Source: Bacteriovoracaceae bacterium (GTDB taxonomy: Bacteria > Bdellovibrionota > Bacteriovoracia > Bacteriovoracales > Bacteriovoracaceae). Taken from it: DNA of 64,000 nucleotides. The notes below the pieces were generated by a model. That model worked only from the letters and a program-made list of their open reading frames with translations, was not told the origin of the DNA and did no database searches. The stretch lies in the NCBI GenBank assembly GCA_023701435.1, contig JAMPXB010000013.1, positions 1 to 64,000 of the forward strand, read 5' to 3'. The position numbers and the translations under genes are program-made. Shown here in pieces: positions 24,581 to 35,727 of this stretch (position 1 is its first letter; each line of letters starts with the position of its first letter).

Positions 24581-27500
24581 AGTTGGATCTGTTGGCATGA
24601 AATCACTCTTGTTCCATCCAAGACAATCACTAATGACATTTCCACTGCCGTCGAGCACCGATAGAATTTCTTCTGCATTATCTGGGTTCGCACAGACTGG
24701 AGGAGTCTGCAGACCAAGAGCAGCCTTGTCCCAATCAACCCATTCCCAGGCATTACCGGCCATATCCCACACAGTAGATCCATTGCTGAGTTCAAAAGTT
24801 CGACCTTGTTCCCGGCCGCCGCCAATCGGATCAAGAGCACTATCTCCGGTATCCGTGTACGGATCATTGATATTGGATACTTGTTTTGTTCCACTCATGG
24901 CATTGCCGTTACTGTTACCTGTATAGAGCATCACTTTTTCCGGCACAGTATTGAACAGCCAGTTAGCATTAACACTTTCAATATTTCGGGCAATGGCCAT
25001 CCATTCCTGGTTAGAAATCAAATCAAAGTGATTCTGATCTTCCCAACCTAAATTGCCGCAAGCTGTTTGTGCGTTTTCAATTGTTATATTAAGCCAAGGT
25101 GTGCTCGCCGGCTGAGAAACAGCTTTGCCTCCCACATTCTTGGCCTCAAACTGCATCACACAGAAGCGATCATTGATGACTTCTGAGCCCACTGGAACAA
25201 GACCGGTGTCATCCCATGCCGGCACTTCCACAAATCCATCAGGACAAGTTTTCACTTCCAAAGTGACCTGAGCCGTGGTCGATCCATAAGCATTGGTCGC
25301 CGTTACATCAAACACCTCTGGTGCCATGAGTGCAGTTGGGGTACCTGTGATTTCACAAGTGTTATTATCGAGTATTGCCCATAATGGTAGATCGGGAACA
25401 ACCACACAAGTTTGGATTGGTGAGCCGTTGGTTGAGAACACCGCTGGACGTCCGGCCATTGGTGAGTTGATGTAAGCTGGAAAGCCTTTTGAGTCTGTGT
25501 AATCAAGGGTAGGTTTATCTGCTCCCACAGTAATGGTGACGGAAGCCTCTAATGAGCTACCAGCATTGTTACTGGCGGTGATGGCATAAGTTTGAGTGAC
25601 TGTTTCCAGTGGAATACCCGAGATAATACACGTTTCAGCATTGATGGTCAGACCATTAACGAGATCTGGAACGCTGATACAAGAAGTAATCGTTGAGCCG
25701 TTAGCATTTAAAGTGGTAGGCTGGATGGTCATATTTGCACCCACAAAGCCTGAGGTTCCGGTGGCCCCTGTATAACTCAATTCAGGAACGCCTGCGTTTA
25801 CAATAAGTGTGACCATCGCTGCAATTGAATCCCCAACGGCATTTTTGGCCACGATGCTGAATGTGGCACTAAGTTCTGAATCTGCTGAACCTGAGATGAC
25901 ACAGGTTTGCTGATCAATTGTGGCCCATGCTGGCAGATCAGGAGTTACCAGACACTGGTTAATCGGGGAGCCATTTTCTTGTAGCAGAGTTGGAACAACT
26001 GAAACTGTGTCTTGGTAATTATAGTTAGTAACTGAACCGTCATAACTAATAACAGGAACTGATTGGCCAACGGTGATCGTTACCGCTGCCACAGCTGAAG
26101 AACCACCGGTGGTCATAACCGTCACGTTATAATTTGTTGAGCCTTGATTGGCGTCTGGTGTACCAGAAATTACGCAGGTCTGTGGATCAATTGAAGCCCA
26201 TGCTGGTAAGGCTGCAGTACAACTCTCAATGGCAGAACCATTACCATTGAGAACTGTTGGAGTAATTGTCATCGCCACACCGACTTCCCCAACCGTTCCA
26301 GTTGCGCCCTCATAACTTAGTTCTGGAGCAGCCGAAGATACGCTGATGGTGACTTCAGCACCGGTGGAAAAACCAGAACTGTTTTCTGCTGTAATGGTAT
26401 ACACAGTTGCCATCAGCACATCATCAGGTGTTCCGGTAATGGTACATGTTGTAGCATTCAGAGTTGCCCAGGTTGGAAGTGATGGAGAACTTGTACAACC
26501 GAGGATTGATGAACCGTTATCATTAAGAGCCGTCGGAGCAATAGTTGTTGGTACGCCAAAGACTGCATTGGTTCCCAGTGAACCAATGTAGCTAAGAGTT
26601 GGTACACCGGCACTTACTTCCAGTGTTACGGTTGCTCCATCGGAGGCACCGGTGGAGTTAGTGGCGGTGATGGTATAGGTAGCCGCGGCCATCTGGGCCG
26701 AAGGCGTACCAGTGATGGTGCAAGTCGTACTGTTAAGGGTCAACCATCCAGGAAGTGCTGGGGAGCTGCTACAATTCTGAATAGCAGAACCATTGAGATC
26801 AAGTGTCGTTGGGGCCACGTTCATCTCAACACCGATTTCCCCAACTGTTCCGGTGGCTCCGGCATAACTCAGAGTAGGAACATTGATTCCGACCGAGAGA
26901 GTTACGGTGGCGACAGTGCTGCCTTTACTATTGACCGCAGTCACCGAATATTCTGTCGGTACCATGTCAGCATTAGGTGTACCTGTGATAACACAAGTTG
27001 AACTATTAATAGATGCCCATGCCGGAAGTCCTGGTGAAGCAGTACAGCCCGTGATCGTTGCACCATGATCGTTAAGAGTCGTTGGTGTTACAACCATTCC
27101 AAAACCAATTTCTCCATTGGTTCCTGTTGCTCCTGCATAGCTTAAGGCCGGGGCTGCAGCATCTACACTTAATGTAACATTGGCTCCAGTTGAAGTACCG
27201 GTGCTGTTGGTTGCAGTAATCGTGTAAATCGTTGCCATCATTACCGCATCTGGAACTCCGGTAATGGTACAAGTTGTTTGGGTGAGAGTTGCCCACAATG
27301 GGAGTGATGGTGAAATATTACACTGAGTAACTTCTGAACCATTTTCATTTAAGGTTGTTGGGGTCACTGTCATTGGAACTGCAATGACACCGGCCGTGCC
27401 AAGGGCACCAATGTAACTAATGTCTGGAACGGACATTCCCACACCAATAGTGACAGAGGCGGTAGATGAACCGATTCCGTTAGTGACAGTAATCGTAAAA

Positions 27501-30500
27501 GTAGAAGAACTTAAGTCTGTATCGGGAGTACCAGAGATGACACAAGTGTTGTTGTCCAAACTTGCCCACAATGGAAGGCCCGGCGAGACACTGCAAGCAC
27601 TAATAGCACTACCATTATCATTTAGAGTCGATGGAGTGACCGTCATTGGCGACCCAATAGATCCTTGAGTGCCGGTAGAAGCAGCATAACTTAAAGTCGG
27701 AACAGCAGCTTCAACTTCCAGTGTGACAGTGGCTCCGGCAGATGGACCTGCGGAGTTGGTCGCAACAATGGTATAGCTTGTCGGTGCTAAATATGAATCA
27801 GGAACACCAGTGATCACACAAGTTGTTGGGTTAAGAGTAGCCCATAGTGGCAGTGATGGTGTGGCCTGACACTGAGTAATTGCCGAACCATTATTGCTGA
27901 TAGTGGTAGGAGCGACGTTCATGGAAACATTGATAGTTCCTACCGTTCCAGCTGCTCCAGTGTAGCTTAAGCTCGGTACGGTATTTCCCGTAGATAAAGT
28001 AACTTCAGCAGTACTTGATCCAACACCGTTGGTGACAGTCACTACGTAAGTGATTGGTCCAAAATTTGCTGATGGTGAACCTGTGATTTCACAGGTACTT
28101 GCATTAAAACTTAATCCACCGGCGAGTGCTGGTGAAATACTACAATTGGTAATTGCCGAACCATTTTCAATTAAGGTGGTCGGAGCAACGAACATTGGAA
28201 AACCAATTGTTCCGTTAGTACCTGTTGCTCCGGCATAACTAATTGTTGGAACAGCAGCATTTACTTCAATTGTGACGGTCGCCCCGGAAGATGTACCAAC
28301 ACCGTTCACGGCGCTGATGGTATAAGTAGTGGCTGCTTGGGCTAAATCAGGTGTACCGGTAATAGCACAGGTCTGCATATTAAGGGTCGCCCAAGCTGGC
28401 AGCGTAGGAGAGTTTGTACAAAGGGTAATGTCAGAGCCATTTTCTTTTAAGAGGGTCGGGTTAATAGTCAGCAGTGTGCCCATGTCGGCGACAATGCTGG
28501 CCCCACCATAGCTGATTTCAGGCACGGCTGGATTAACGGCCAGGGTTATATTGGCACTAGATGAACCTGCGCTATTGGTTGCGGTAATCGAATAGATTGT
28601 TGATGGCAAATAATCATCAGGTGTTCCTGAAATTACACAAGTCGTAGGATTAATACTTGCCCATAGAGGAAGCGCAGGAGAATAAGTACAGCTTGTTATG
28701 CTTGCGCCGTTTTCATTTAGTGTTGTCGGTGTCACGCTCATCGGCACATTAATATCGCCGACAGTTCCCGTTGCTCCACTGTAACTAATGGTTGGGGCAG
28801 AAGCACCCACACTTAAAGTCACATCGGCCGTATTTGATCCGACTGCATTGGTGGCAGTAATGGTATAGGTTGTCGCAACCAAAACGGCGTTAGGTGTACC
28901 GGTAATCTGACAGGTCGAAGTATTAAGTGTCGCCCATACTGGAAGTAGTGGTGAACTGCTACAGCCAATAATGGACGAACCGTTACTGCTTAAAGTGGTA
29001 GGGGTTACGGTCATTGGAATAGTCATTGTACCGTTGGTTCCCACTGAACCAACATAGCTCAAAGTTGGCGCAATCGGATTGACAGTCAGAGTAACCGTAG
29101 CTCCGTTAGATGGACCAATTGAGTTTTGGGCGGTGATGGTATAAGTGGTCGCAGAAAGAGCGGCATTAGGTGTACCGCTGATTTCACAAGTCGTTGCATT
29201 TAGTGTTGCCCAAAGCGGTAGAGCAGGGTTACTCGAGCAAGCAATAATCGCCGATCCGTTGTTATTGAGTGTGGTCGGAATAACATTCATCGGCTGATTA
29301 AAATTAACTGTCGTTCCTGTTGCGCCTGCATAACTAATGATTGGTACGGCCTGATCTACCGATAGAGTTGCGATTGCCCCAGCCGAGTTACCAGCAGCAT
29401 TAGTCGCTACGATGGTGAAGTTTGTCGACGCCATTGCACCATTAGGTGTTCCTGAAATTTCACAAGTATTGATATCAAGAGTAGCCCATAATGGAAGTGC
29501 TGGAGTGCTGACACAATTGGTGATGGATGCTCCATTGCTATTTAGAATGACAGGCGCAACAGTGATGGGAACGCCAATACTTCCATTACCAGCGGCTCCG
29601 GAAAAACTTAGAGTCGGCACAGCAGGGTTCACGGAGATAGTAACTTGCGCTCCGACTGAATCACCTGAAGTGTTGCTGGCAACAACGGTATAGGTAACAT
29701 TGTTAATAGTTGTTTCTGGAGTACCAGAAATAACACAGGAAGTGTTGTCAATGGTAGCCCACACAGGAAGTGCCGGTGTAATCTGGCAATTTTGAATAGG
29801 GTCATTGTAGTTAATCAGGGTCGATGGCTGAATATACAAGACATCGTTATAGCTAATAGTTTTTCCAGTTGATGAAGCATAACTGACTAGTGGAACTTGC
29901 TGGCCAGCGGTCAAAATAATGTTTGTACTGGCAGAACCAACCGAGTTGGTGGCAGTTATTGTGTGAGTGCTATTGGAATTAGCTGGAGGGGTTCCTGTGA
30001 TGATACAAGACGTATTATCAAGTGTGGCCCATGCCGGTAGTGCCGGTGAGGCGATACAACTGGTGATGGAACTTCCATTGGAATTCAATGTTGATGGTAT
30101 AACGCTCATGGCGACACCAATAGTTTCGCCATGGGTGTCTGAGCCTGAGTAGCTAATAACCGGGGCCATAGCATCAACACTTAAAGTGACGGTCGCATCG
30201 GTAAAGTTTCCAGATGTGTTGGTGGCAGTAATAGTGAAGATGGTGGCCATGAGGGTCTCAGTCGGCACACCCGTAATAGTACAATTCGTTGGGTTGATAT
30301 AGGCCCAGTCAGGTAAAGCCGGACTACTCACGCAACTTGTAACAGATATACCATTATTATCGAAAACTGATGGAGTCACAGTCATGTTGACTCCATAAAC
30401 ACCATTGGTACCGAAAGAGCCAACATAGCTAAGAGTTGGAGCATCTGAATCTACCGAGATGGTAACAGTCGCGGGAGCTGATGATCCCCTTGCATTTATT

Positions 30501-33500
30501 GCGACAATGGAATAAGTCGTGGTTGTAAGCGATTCCGTGGGTGTTCCGGAAATTACGCAGGTGTTCTGATTAATGCTTGCCCAGGCCGGAAGGGCCGGTG
30601 TGATGTTACAAGTAGTAACTGTTGCACCGTTGCTGGAGAGGACCATTGGAGAGATGGACATTGGTCCACCGATACTGCCATTGGTTCCGGTTGTTCCATC
30701 ATAACTTAAAATTGGTACGGCTGGATTAACGGTCAAGGTAACATTTGCCCCAAGAGAAGGGCCTGTAGTGTTTGTTGCCGTGATGGTATATGTCGTTGAG
30801 GCAACCGTACTATTTGGCGTACCAGAAATTACACAAGTTGTAGGATTGAGTGTGGCCCAGCCTGGCAGTGCCGGTGAACTGCTGCAACCGCTAATAGCAG
30901 AACCATTTTGATTTAAGGTAGTTGGGGTAATGGACATTGAGATGCCAAAGGTCCCAGTGGTTCCGGTCGCTCCGGCATAACTTAAATTTGGTACAGCTCC
31001 GAGAACATTAATAGTTACAGAAGCTCCTGCGGAGGTTCCTGCCGAGTTGGTGGCGGAGATGACATAGGTGTCGGAACTGATTGCATCCGGAGTACCAGTG
31101 ATCACGCAAGTCGTAGGATTTAGCGTAGCCCAAGTAGGTAGAGCAGGATTACTAGTGCAAGCAGAGATGGTTGCACCATTAGCATTAAGTGTTGTGGGCG
31201 AAACAGTCATCGGAGTACCGAATGACCCTGTTGTTCCGGTCGCTCCGGCATAACTTAAGGACGGTACCAGGGCATTTACAGTAAGAGTTACCGAAGCAGG
31301 ATTAGATAATCCTGCCGAGTTTTGAGCTCTAATATTATAAGTCGTAGCACTGAGAACAGCATTCGGCGTTCCGGTAATTTCACACGTTGTGGCATTAAGG
31401 GTTGCCCATCCAGGCAATCCTGGTGAACTGGTACAACCAGTGATAGAAGATCCATTTTGATTAAGGACAGTGGGAACCACCGTCATCGCCGCTCCAAAAT
31501 TGCCAGTGGTTCCAGTGGCACCAGTATAACTTAAATTAGGAACGGTCTGAGTATCCACTCTCAAAGTGACATTGGCCGTCGTCGGTCCAATAGTGTTAGT
31601 TGCGGTTACGGTGTAAGTCGTAGATGCCAATGTTGCATCTGGAGTACCGGAGATCACACAAGTTGCAGCGTTGATGTTTGCCCATGCTGGTAGCGCTGGT
31701 GATATGCTACAAGCAGTTACTGAACCGTTCTCAGAAAATGTTGTTGGAGCAACCGACATGGCGTAACCAACGGCTCCTGTCGTTCCAAAAGCTCCTGCAT
31801 AACTTAAACTTGGAAGAGTAGCATTTACTGTCAGAGCAACAGTGGCTCCAGCTGATGTTCCCGCTGTATTGGTTGCCGTAATAGTATAAGTCGTTGTTGC
31901 AAGTGTTGAAGTCGGTGTCCCGGTAATAACACAAGTCGTAGCATTTAGAGTCGCCCATGCTGGAAGGGCCGGAGAGCTGCTACAGCCTGTGATAGAAGCA
32001 CCATTAGTTGCAAGAGTGGTTGGTGATACAGTCATACCAACGCCGAAGCTTCCGGTGGTTCCCGTGGCCCCTGCATAACTAAGGGTAGGTACAGCTGGAT
32101 TAACTGTAATAGTTAAGGTTGCTCCAGCAGAAGGTCCAGCAGAGTTAGTTGCTGTGATGGTGTAGGTGGTTGCACTTGCAACTACCGTTGGAGTACCCGA
32201 GATCACACAAGTGACAGCATTGATAGTTAATCCTGCTGGCAGGGCCGGTGAGCTGGTACAATTGGTAATGGACGCACCATTAGTTGCTTTATTCGTCGGA
32301 GTGATCGACATCGCAGAGCCAAAGCTTCCGGTTTTTCCGGTAGCGCCGGCATAACTTAATGAAGGTACTGAAGGATTAACTGCGAGAGTCACGTTCGCTG
32401 TTGTCGATCCCAATGCATTGGTGACAGTAACAGTATATGCAGTAGAGCTTAAAATGGCATTGGGAGTACCTGAGATTTCACAAGTAGTGTTATGAATGGA
32501 CGCCCATGCTGGCAATGCCGGTGAAATAGTACAACTAGTAATGCTCGAACCATTTGCACTGAACGATGCCGGTGATACCACCATCGACACTCCAAAAGCA
32601 CCTGTCGTTCCAGTCGACCCAACATAGCTGATGGTTGGAGCCGCGATATAATCAACGTTAATGACGAGAGTTGCTCCACTGGAGATTCCCACCGAGTTTG
32701 TGGCGGTAATGATATAAGTTGAATCTAATTCAGCGTCCGGCGTTCCCGAAATTACACACGTTACTGGATCAATTGTTGCCCAAGCAGGCAATGCCGGAGT
32801 ACTGCTGCAAGCGGTGATTGAAGCTCCATTTCCGCTTAGAGTAGTCGGAGTAATCGTCATTGGATTATTCAAAAAGCCATTGGCGCCAGTCGCTCCCACA
32901 TAACTTAGTGTTGGAACTTTTGCAGAGACACTTAGAGCTACTGTACTGGAAGCCGAGCCAGCCGAATTGGTTGCAGTTATGGTGTAAGTCGTGGAGCTCA
33001 AGGCGGCATTGGGAGTACCTGAGATCACACAAGTGGAAGAATTGATCGTGGCCCAAGCAGGCAGCGCCGGTGAGCTGGTACAACTTGTAATAGCCGCTCC
33101 TCTCTCTAGAAGAGTCGAAGGAGTGATACTCATGGCCGAACCAAAGGTTCCGCTTGTTCCAGTCGAGCCGGAATAGCTGATAACTGGCACAACGGCATTA
33201 ACTCTCAATGTGATATTGGCCGAAGCAGATGATCCGGCAGAGTTAGTGGCGACAACACTATAAGTAGTGGAGGCGAGAGTTGCATTTGGAGTTCCGGAGA
33301 TCACGCAAGTGGAAGTATTGATCGTTGCCCACAGCGGAAGACTTGGTGAAATGGTACAACTGGTAATGGTTGAACCATTATCAACAAGAGTTGTCGGTGA
33401 CACGTTCATAGCAGTGCCAAAAGAACCGGTAGTACCGGTTGCACCAGAGTAGCTTAGCATTGGCGCTGATGCAGAAACACTTAAAGTAACACTGGCGGCG

Positions 33501-35533
33501 CTTGAGGTACCGGCAGCATTAGTTGCTCTGATGTTATAAACCGAAGCCATTAAGACCGAAGTCGGTGTTCCGGTAATTTTACAATTAACAGAATTAAGAA
33601 CGGCCCATGATGGAAGGGCAGGGGTACTGGTACAAGAAGTAATGGCTGAACCATTGGCCTTAATAGTAGTAGGAGAAACAGTCATTGGAACACCAACCGC
33701 ACCGGATGTTCCAAGAGCTCCGACATAACTTAATGTTGGAGCGGCTGGATTTACTGTCAGAGTGACATTGGCGCTCGATGAACCAACAGAGTTGGTAGAT
33801 GTAATACTATAAGTAACGGAAGCCAGAATCGTTGTTGGAGTTCCGCTAATGGCACAAGTTGTAGGATTAAGAGTAGCCCAAATTGGAAGAGCAGGGGTGC
33901 TGCTACAATTGGTAATGCTGGCACCATTGGCATTTAATGTCGATGGCACAACATTTAAAGAATTACCAAGGGTAATGGTCTTGCCAGTTGAGGAGGCATA
34001 ACTAATTGTAGGAACAGCTGCATTTACACTTAAAGTGACGCTAGCCCCAGTGGATGATCCAGCCGCATTATGGGCAGTTACTGTATAGCTTGTGACGCTT
34101 AAAGTTGAGGTCGGGGTACCTGAGATTACACAAGTACCTGGATGAATGGTTGCCCATGATGGTAAGGCAGGGCTGATGGTACATCCAGTAATTGCAGTGC
34201 CGTTGGTAGTCAGAGTTGTTGGGCTTACGGACATTGAGGTTCCGACCGAACCATTGGTACCTGTTGCTCCGGTGTAGCTTAATACTGGTGCCGAAGGATT
34301 AATTTTCAAGCTGACTGTTGCAGGCAAAGAAGAGCCTAGAGTGTTAGTCGCAATAACTGAATAGGTCGTTGTTCCCATGATGGAAGTCGGCGTACCTGAG
34401 ATCACACAAGTGACAGGATCAATTGTTACTCCCGCAGGAAGAGCAGGAGAAATAGTACAACTGGTAATAGCGGCCCCGTTAGGCACGTAAGTTGTTGGTG
34501 CGACATTAAAACTACTGCTGAGACCAATGGTCGTTCCTGCAGCAGCGGCATAACCAAGAAGAGGTCTTGGATTAAGAGAAAGAGTTGCTGTTCCAATATT
34601 TGAAAAAGCGGTGCCCGCCCTGACTTCGTAATTAAATGAGGCGAGTCCGCTTTGATATTGATAACTGGTAACTCCAACCGTACATACGCCGCCTCCACAT
34701 AGGCAGGCGCGTGTGACAGCGGCGTTATTTTGAGTGGAGATATAGCAATTCGTGGCTAAATCATTTTCACTATCTGTGTAAGGTAAAGTGATGATACTTT
34801 GAGCGCCAAGAGTCAGATTGGTTGGTGTAATACTGTAAACAATAGGAGCATCATCTACCGAAACAATGTTTAAAGTTGCTGTTGCTGTGTTTGAAGTAAG
34901 TCCATTTGATACAGTGAAATTAAAACCAGCCGACCCAAAATAGTTAGCTGTTGGCTTAACTGTTACCTTACAGATTCCAAGAGAGCAGGCACAGCTTTGG
35001 GTCATGGCAACGTTAGAAAGAGCAGATACTGTACATGAAGTAGCTTCCTCACCATTTGAATCAACATAATTTAATGTAACTGATCGTTCAGTGTCTTCAC
35101 TGATGGAGAGTGAAAAGTTTTGTACTACTGGCGCATTATCCGTCGGAGCTTGGGGAGTTACAGTAACGGCATTGGACTGAGTTTCACTGACACTATTTTT
35201 GGCTACGGCATAGACGGTATAGGTCTGACCATTGGTTAAGCCGGTTAAAATATAATAAGTGCCGGTAACAGGTATTGTTGTATAAGTGTCGGAAGTTCCC
35301 ATCCGGTATTTCAATTCATAAGAATCTGCATGTGTACTGGTGGTCCATGAGATAGAGGCGGTACCATTTCCTGCAGAGTAACTGGAAATGTTGAAATATG
35401 AAGGGGCGTTGGTTTGAAAATTACTGTCCAAATTATCGCCGGTCTGGGCACCGCCAGACTTCGCACCAGGTGCACCATCGTTACATCCTGCGAGAAGGCT
35501 TAATAATGTCAGAACAGTTAAAATAAACTTCAT
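24413..35533 (-). CDS. Giant lipoprotein: FnIII-like, 34 Ig-like repeats, FGE-sulfatase-like C-terminus
   Basis: 3706 residues, the largest gene here. The signal ends in lipobox LLAGC. Residues about 45-130 are FnIII-like (ASISWTTSTHADSYELKYR). Residues about 131-325 are two Ig/cadherin-like domains with several Cys. Then come 34 tandem repeats of about 91 residues (He_PIG type, 'putative Ig'), each with one Cys after the NG..IT block and one before ISGTP, so probably one disulfide each. The last ~280 residues are an FGE-sulfatase/SUMF1-like domain (CPDGFVEVPAWD, MAGNAWEWVD, GFRCVFRP). It should be a long cell-surface rod anchored by lipid with a C-type-lectin-like tip, plausibly an adhesin. 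Binding partner unknown. Its 3' end overlaps trehalase by 168 bp. Confidence 0.9.
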   Translation of the reverse strand: MKFILTVLTLLSLLAGCNDGAPGAKSGGAQTGDNLDSNFQTNAPSYFNISSYSAGNGTASISWTTSTHADSYELKYRMGTSDTYTTIPVTGTYYILTGLTNGQTYTVYAVAKNSVSETQSNAVTVTPQAPTDNAPVVQNFSLSISEDTERSVTLNYVDSNGEEATSCTVSALSNVAMTQSCACSLGICKVTVKPTANYFGSAGFNFTVSNGLTSNTATATLNIVSVDDAPIVYSITPTNLTLGAQSIITLPYTDSENDLATNCYISTQNNAAVTRACLCGGGVCTVGVTSYQYQSGLASFNYEVRAGTAFSNIGTATLSLNPRPLLGYAAAAGTTIGLSSSFNVAPTTYVPNGAAITSCTISPALPAGVTIDPVTCVISGTPTSIMGTTTYSVIATNTLGSSLPATVSLKINPSAPVLSYTGATGTNGSVGTSMSVSPTTLTTNGTAITGCTISPALPSWATIHPGTCVISGTPTSTLSVTSYTVTAHNAAGSSTGASVTLSVNAAVPTISYASSTGKTITLGNSLNVVPSTLNANGASITNCSSTPALPIWATLNPTTCAISGTPTTILASVTYSITSTNSVGSSSANVTLTVNPAAPTLSYVGALGTSGAVGVPMTVSPTTIKANGSAITSCTSTPALPSWAVLNSVNCKITGTPTSVLMASVYNIRATNAAGTSSAASVTLSVSASAPMLSYSGATGTTGSFGTAMNVSPTTLVDNGSTITSCTISPSLPLWATINTSTCVISGTPNATLASTTYSVVATNSAGSSASANITLRVNAVVPVISYSGSTGTSGTFGSAMSITPSTLLERGAAITSCTSSPALPAWATINSSTCVISGTPNAALSSTTYTITATNSAGSASSTVALSVSAKVPTLSYVGATGANGFLNNPMTITPTTLSGNGASITACSSTPALPAWATIDPVTCVISGTPDAELDSTYIITATNSVGISSGATLVINVDYIAAPTISYVGSTGTTGAFGVSMVVSPASFSANGSSITSCTISPALPAWASIHNTTCEISGTPNAILSSTAYTVTVTNALGSTTANVTLAVNPSVPSLSYAGATGKTGSFGSAMSITPTNKATNGASITNCTSSPALPAGLTINAVTCVISGTPTVVASATTYTITATNSAGPSAGATLTITVNPAVPTLSYAGATGTTGSFGVGMTVSPTTLATNGASITGCSSSPALPAWATLNATTCVITGTPTSTLATTTYTITATNTAGTSAGATVALTVNATLPSLSYAGAFGTTGAVGYAMSVAPTTFSENGSVTACSISPALPAWANINAATCVISGTPDATLASTTYTVTATNTIGPTTANVTLRVDTQTVPNLSYTGATGTTGNFGAAMTVVPTVLNQNGSSITGCTSSPGLPGWATLNATTCEITGTPNAVLSATTYNIRAQNSAGLSNPASVTLTVNALVPSLSYAGATGTTGSFGTPMTVSPTTLNANGATISACTSNPALPTWATLNPTTCVITGTPDAISSDTYVISATNSAGTSAGASVTINVLGAVPNLSYAGATGTTGTFGISMSITPTTLNQNGSAISGCSSSPALPGWATLNPTTCVISGTPNSTVASTTYTITATNTTGPSLGANVTLTVNPAVPILSYDGTTGTNGSIGGPMSISPMVLSSNGATVTTCNITPALPAWASINQNTCVISGTPTESLTTTTYSIVAINARGSSAPATVTISVDSDAPTLSYVGSFGTNGVYGVNMTVTPSVFDNNGISVTSCVSSPALPDWAYINPTNCTITGVPTETLMATIFTITATNTSGNFTDATVTLSVDAMAPVISYSGSDTHGETIGVAMSVIPSTLNSNGSSITSCIASPALPAWATLDNTSCIITGTPPANSNSTHTITATNSVGSASTNIILTAGQQVPLVSYASSTGKTISYNDVLYIQPSTLINYNDPIQNCQITPALPVWATIDNTSCVISGTPETTINNVTYTVVASNTSGDSVGAQVTISVNPAVPTLSFSGAAGNGSIGVPITVAPVILNSNGASITNCVSTPALPLWATLDINTCEISGTPNGAMASTNFTIVATNAAGNSAGAIATLSVDQAVPIISYAGATGTTVNFNQPMNVIPTTLNNNGSAIIACSSNPALPLWATLNATTCEISGTPNAALSATTYTITAQNSIGPSNGATVTLTVNPIAPTLSYVGSVGTNGTMTIPMTVTPTTLSSNGSSIIGCSSSPLLPVWATLNTSTCQITGTPNAVLVATTYTITATNAVGSNTADVTLSVGASAPTISYSGATGTVGDINVPMSVTPTTLNENGASITSCTYSPALPLWASINPTTCVISGTPDDYLPSTIYSITATNSAGSSSANITLAVNPAVPEISYGGASIVADMGTLLTINPTLLKENGSDITLCTNSPTLPAWATLNMQTCAITGTPDLAQAATTYTISAVNGVGTSSGATVTIEVNAAVPTISYAGATGTNGTIGFPMFVAPTTLIENGSAITNCSISPALAGGLSFNASTCEITGSPSANFGPITYVVTVTNGVGSSTAEVTLSTGNTVPSLSYTGAAGTVGTINVSMNVAPTTISNNGSAITQCQATPSLPLWATLNPTTCVITGVPDSYLAPTSYTIVATNSAGPSAGATVTLEVEAAVPTLSYAASTGTQGSIGSPMTVTPSTLNDNGSAISACSVSPGLPLWASLDNNTCVISGTPDTDLSSSTFTITVTNGIGSSTASVTIGVGMSVPDISYIGALGTAGVIAVPMTVTPTTLNENGSEVTQCNISPSLPLWATLTQTTCTITGVPDAVMMATIYTITATNSTGTSTGANVTLSVDAAAPALSYAGATGTNGEIGFGMVVTPTTLNDHGATITGCTASPGLPAWASINSSTCVITGTPNADMVPTEYSVTAVNSKGSTVATVTLSVGINVPTLSYAGATGTVGEIGVEMNVAPTTLDLNGSAIQNCSSSPALPGWLTLNSTTCTITGTPSAQMAAATYTITATNSTGASDGATVTLEVSAGVPTLSYIGSLGTNAVFGVPTTIAPTALNDNGSSILGCTSSPSLPTWATLNATTCTITGTPDDVLMATVYTITAENSSGFSTGAEVTISVSSAAPELSYEGATGTVGEVGVAMTITPTVLNGNGSAIESCTAALPAWASIDPQTCVISGTPDANQGSTNYNVTVMTTGGSSAVAAVTITVGQSVPVISYDGSVTNYNYQDTVSVVPTLLQENGSPINQCLVTPDLPAWATIDQQTCVISGSADSELSATFSIVAKNAVGDSIAAMVTLIVNAGVPELSYTGATGTSGFVGANMTIQPTTLNANGSTITSCISVPDLVNGLTINAETCIISGIPLETVTQTYAITASNNAGSSLEASVTITVGADKPTLDYTDSKGFPAYINSPMAGRPAVFSTNGSPIQTCVVVPDLPLWAILDNNTCEITGTPTALMAPEVFDVTATNAYGSTTAQVTLEVKTCPDGFVEVPAWDDTGLVPVGSEVINDRFCVMQFEAKNVGGKAVSQPASTPWLNITIENAQTACGNLGWEDQNHFDLISNQEWMAIARNIESVNANWLFNTVPEKVMLYTGNSNGNAMSGTKQVSNINDPYTDTGDSALDPIGGGREQGRTFELSNGSTVWDMAGNAWEWVDWDKAALGLQTPPVCANPDNAEEILSVLDGSGNVISDCLGWNKSDFMPTDPTLTKADGVGVFQGDFNGVQMNRGGDPEEGGGIYTIGRENDLAIEDPLVGFRCVFRP
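25256..34540 (-). repeat. Coding array of 34 Ig-like repeats (about 273 bp each)
   Basis: Boundaries are approximate. Each unit reads roughly VPTLSYAGATGT, then NG.SIT.C, SPALP.WA, C.ISGTP, TYTITATNSAG and VTL.V. Repeat 31 lacks the SP before ALPAW, and repeat 17 has a diverged first strand. Nucleotide identity between units is clearly lower than protein similarity, so the array is old and under selection. Confidence 0.9.
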
Positions 35534-35681
35534 ATTTTAAAAATTATTCTTCAACTCCAAATCACGCATTAGAGATTTCAAATCTACTTATCGGCACATT
35601 TTGAGTTTTCTTTTCAGGAACTTAGGTGGGAATAAAGAGGGTAAAATTCGGAAAAAAATACCCAGGTTGGGAATGTGGGAT

Positions 35682-35713
35682 CGGGTACTTAGCGTTCTAA
35701 GATTAAGTACCCG
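35682..35713. other. Perfect 10-bp inverted repeat between the giant gene and OsmC
   Basis: CGGGTACTTA and TAAGTACCCG with a 12-base spacer. On the minus strand the T run lies before the hairpin, and on the plus strand an A run follows it, so it does not look like a standard terminator for either neighbour. It could be a binding site for the giant gene's promoter region or a processing hairpin. Confidence 0.4.
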
Positions 35714-35727
35714 AAAAAACTCGTTGG

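Noticed and set aside
24413-25255. FGE/C-type-lectin-like end of the giant protein as a diversity-generating retroelement target
   Set aside because: Such targets share this fold, but no reverse transcriptase or template repeat is seen in the window.
25256-34540. Repeated pattern as a CRISPR array, and many 60-90 residue plus-strand ORFs within it
   Set aside because: The periodicity is about 273 bp and codes for Ig repeats on the minus strand; the plus-strand frames recur only because they mirror that repeat.
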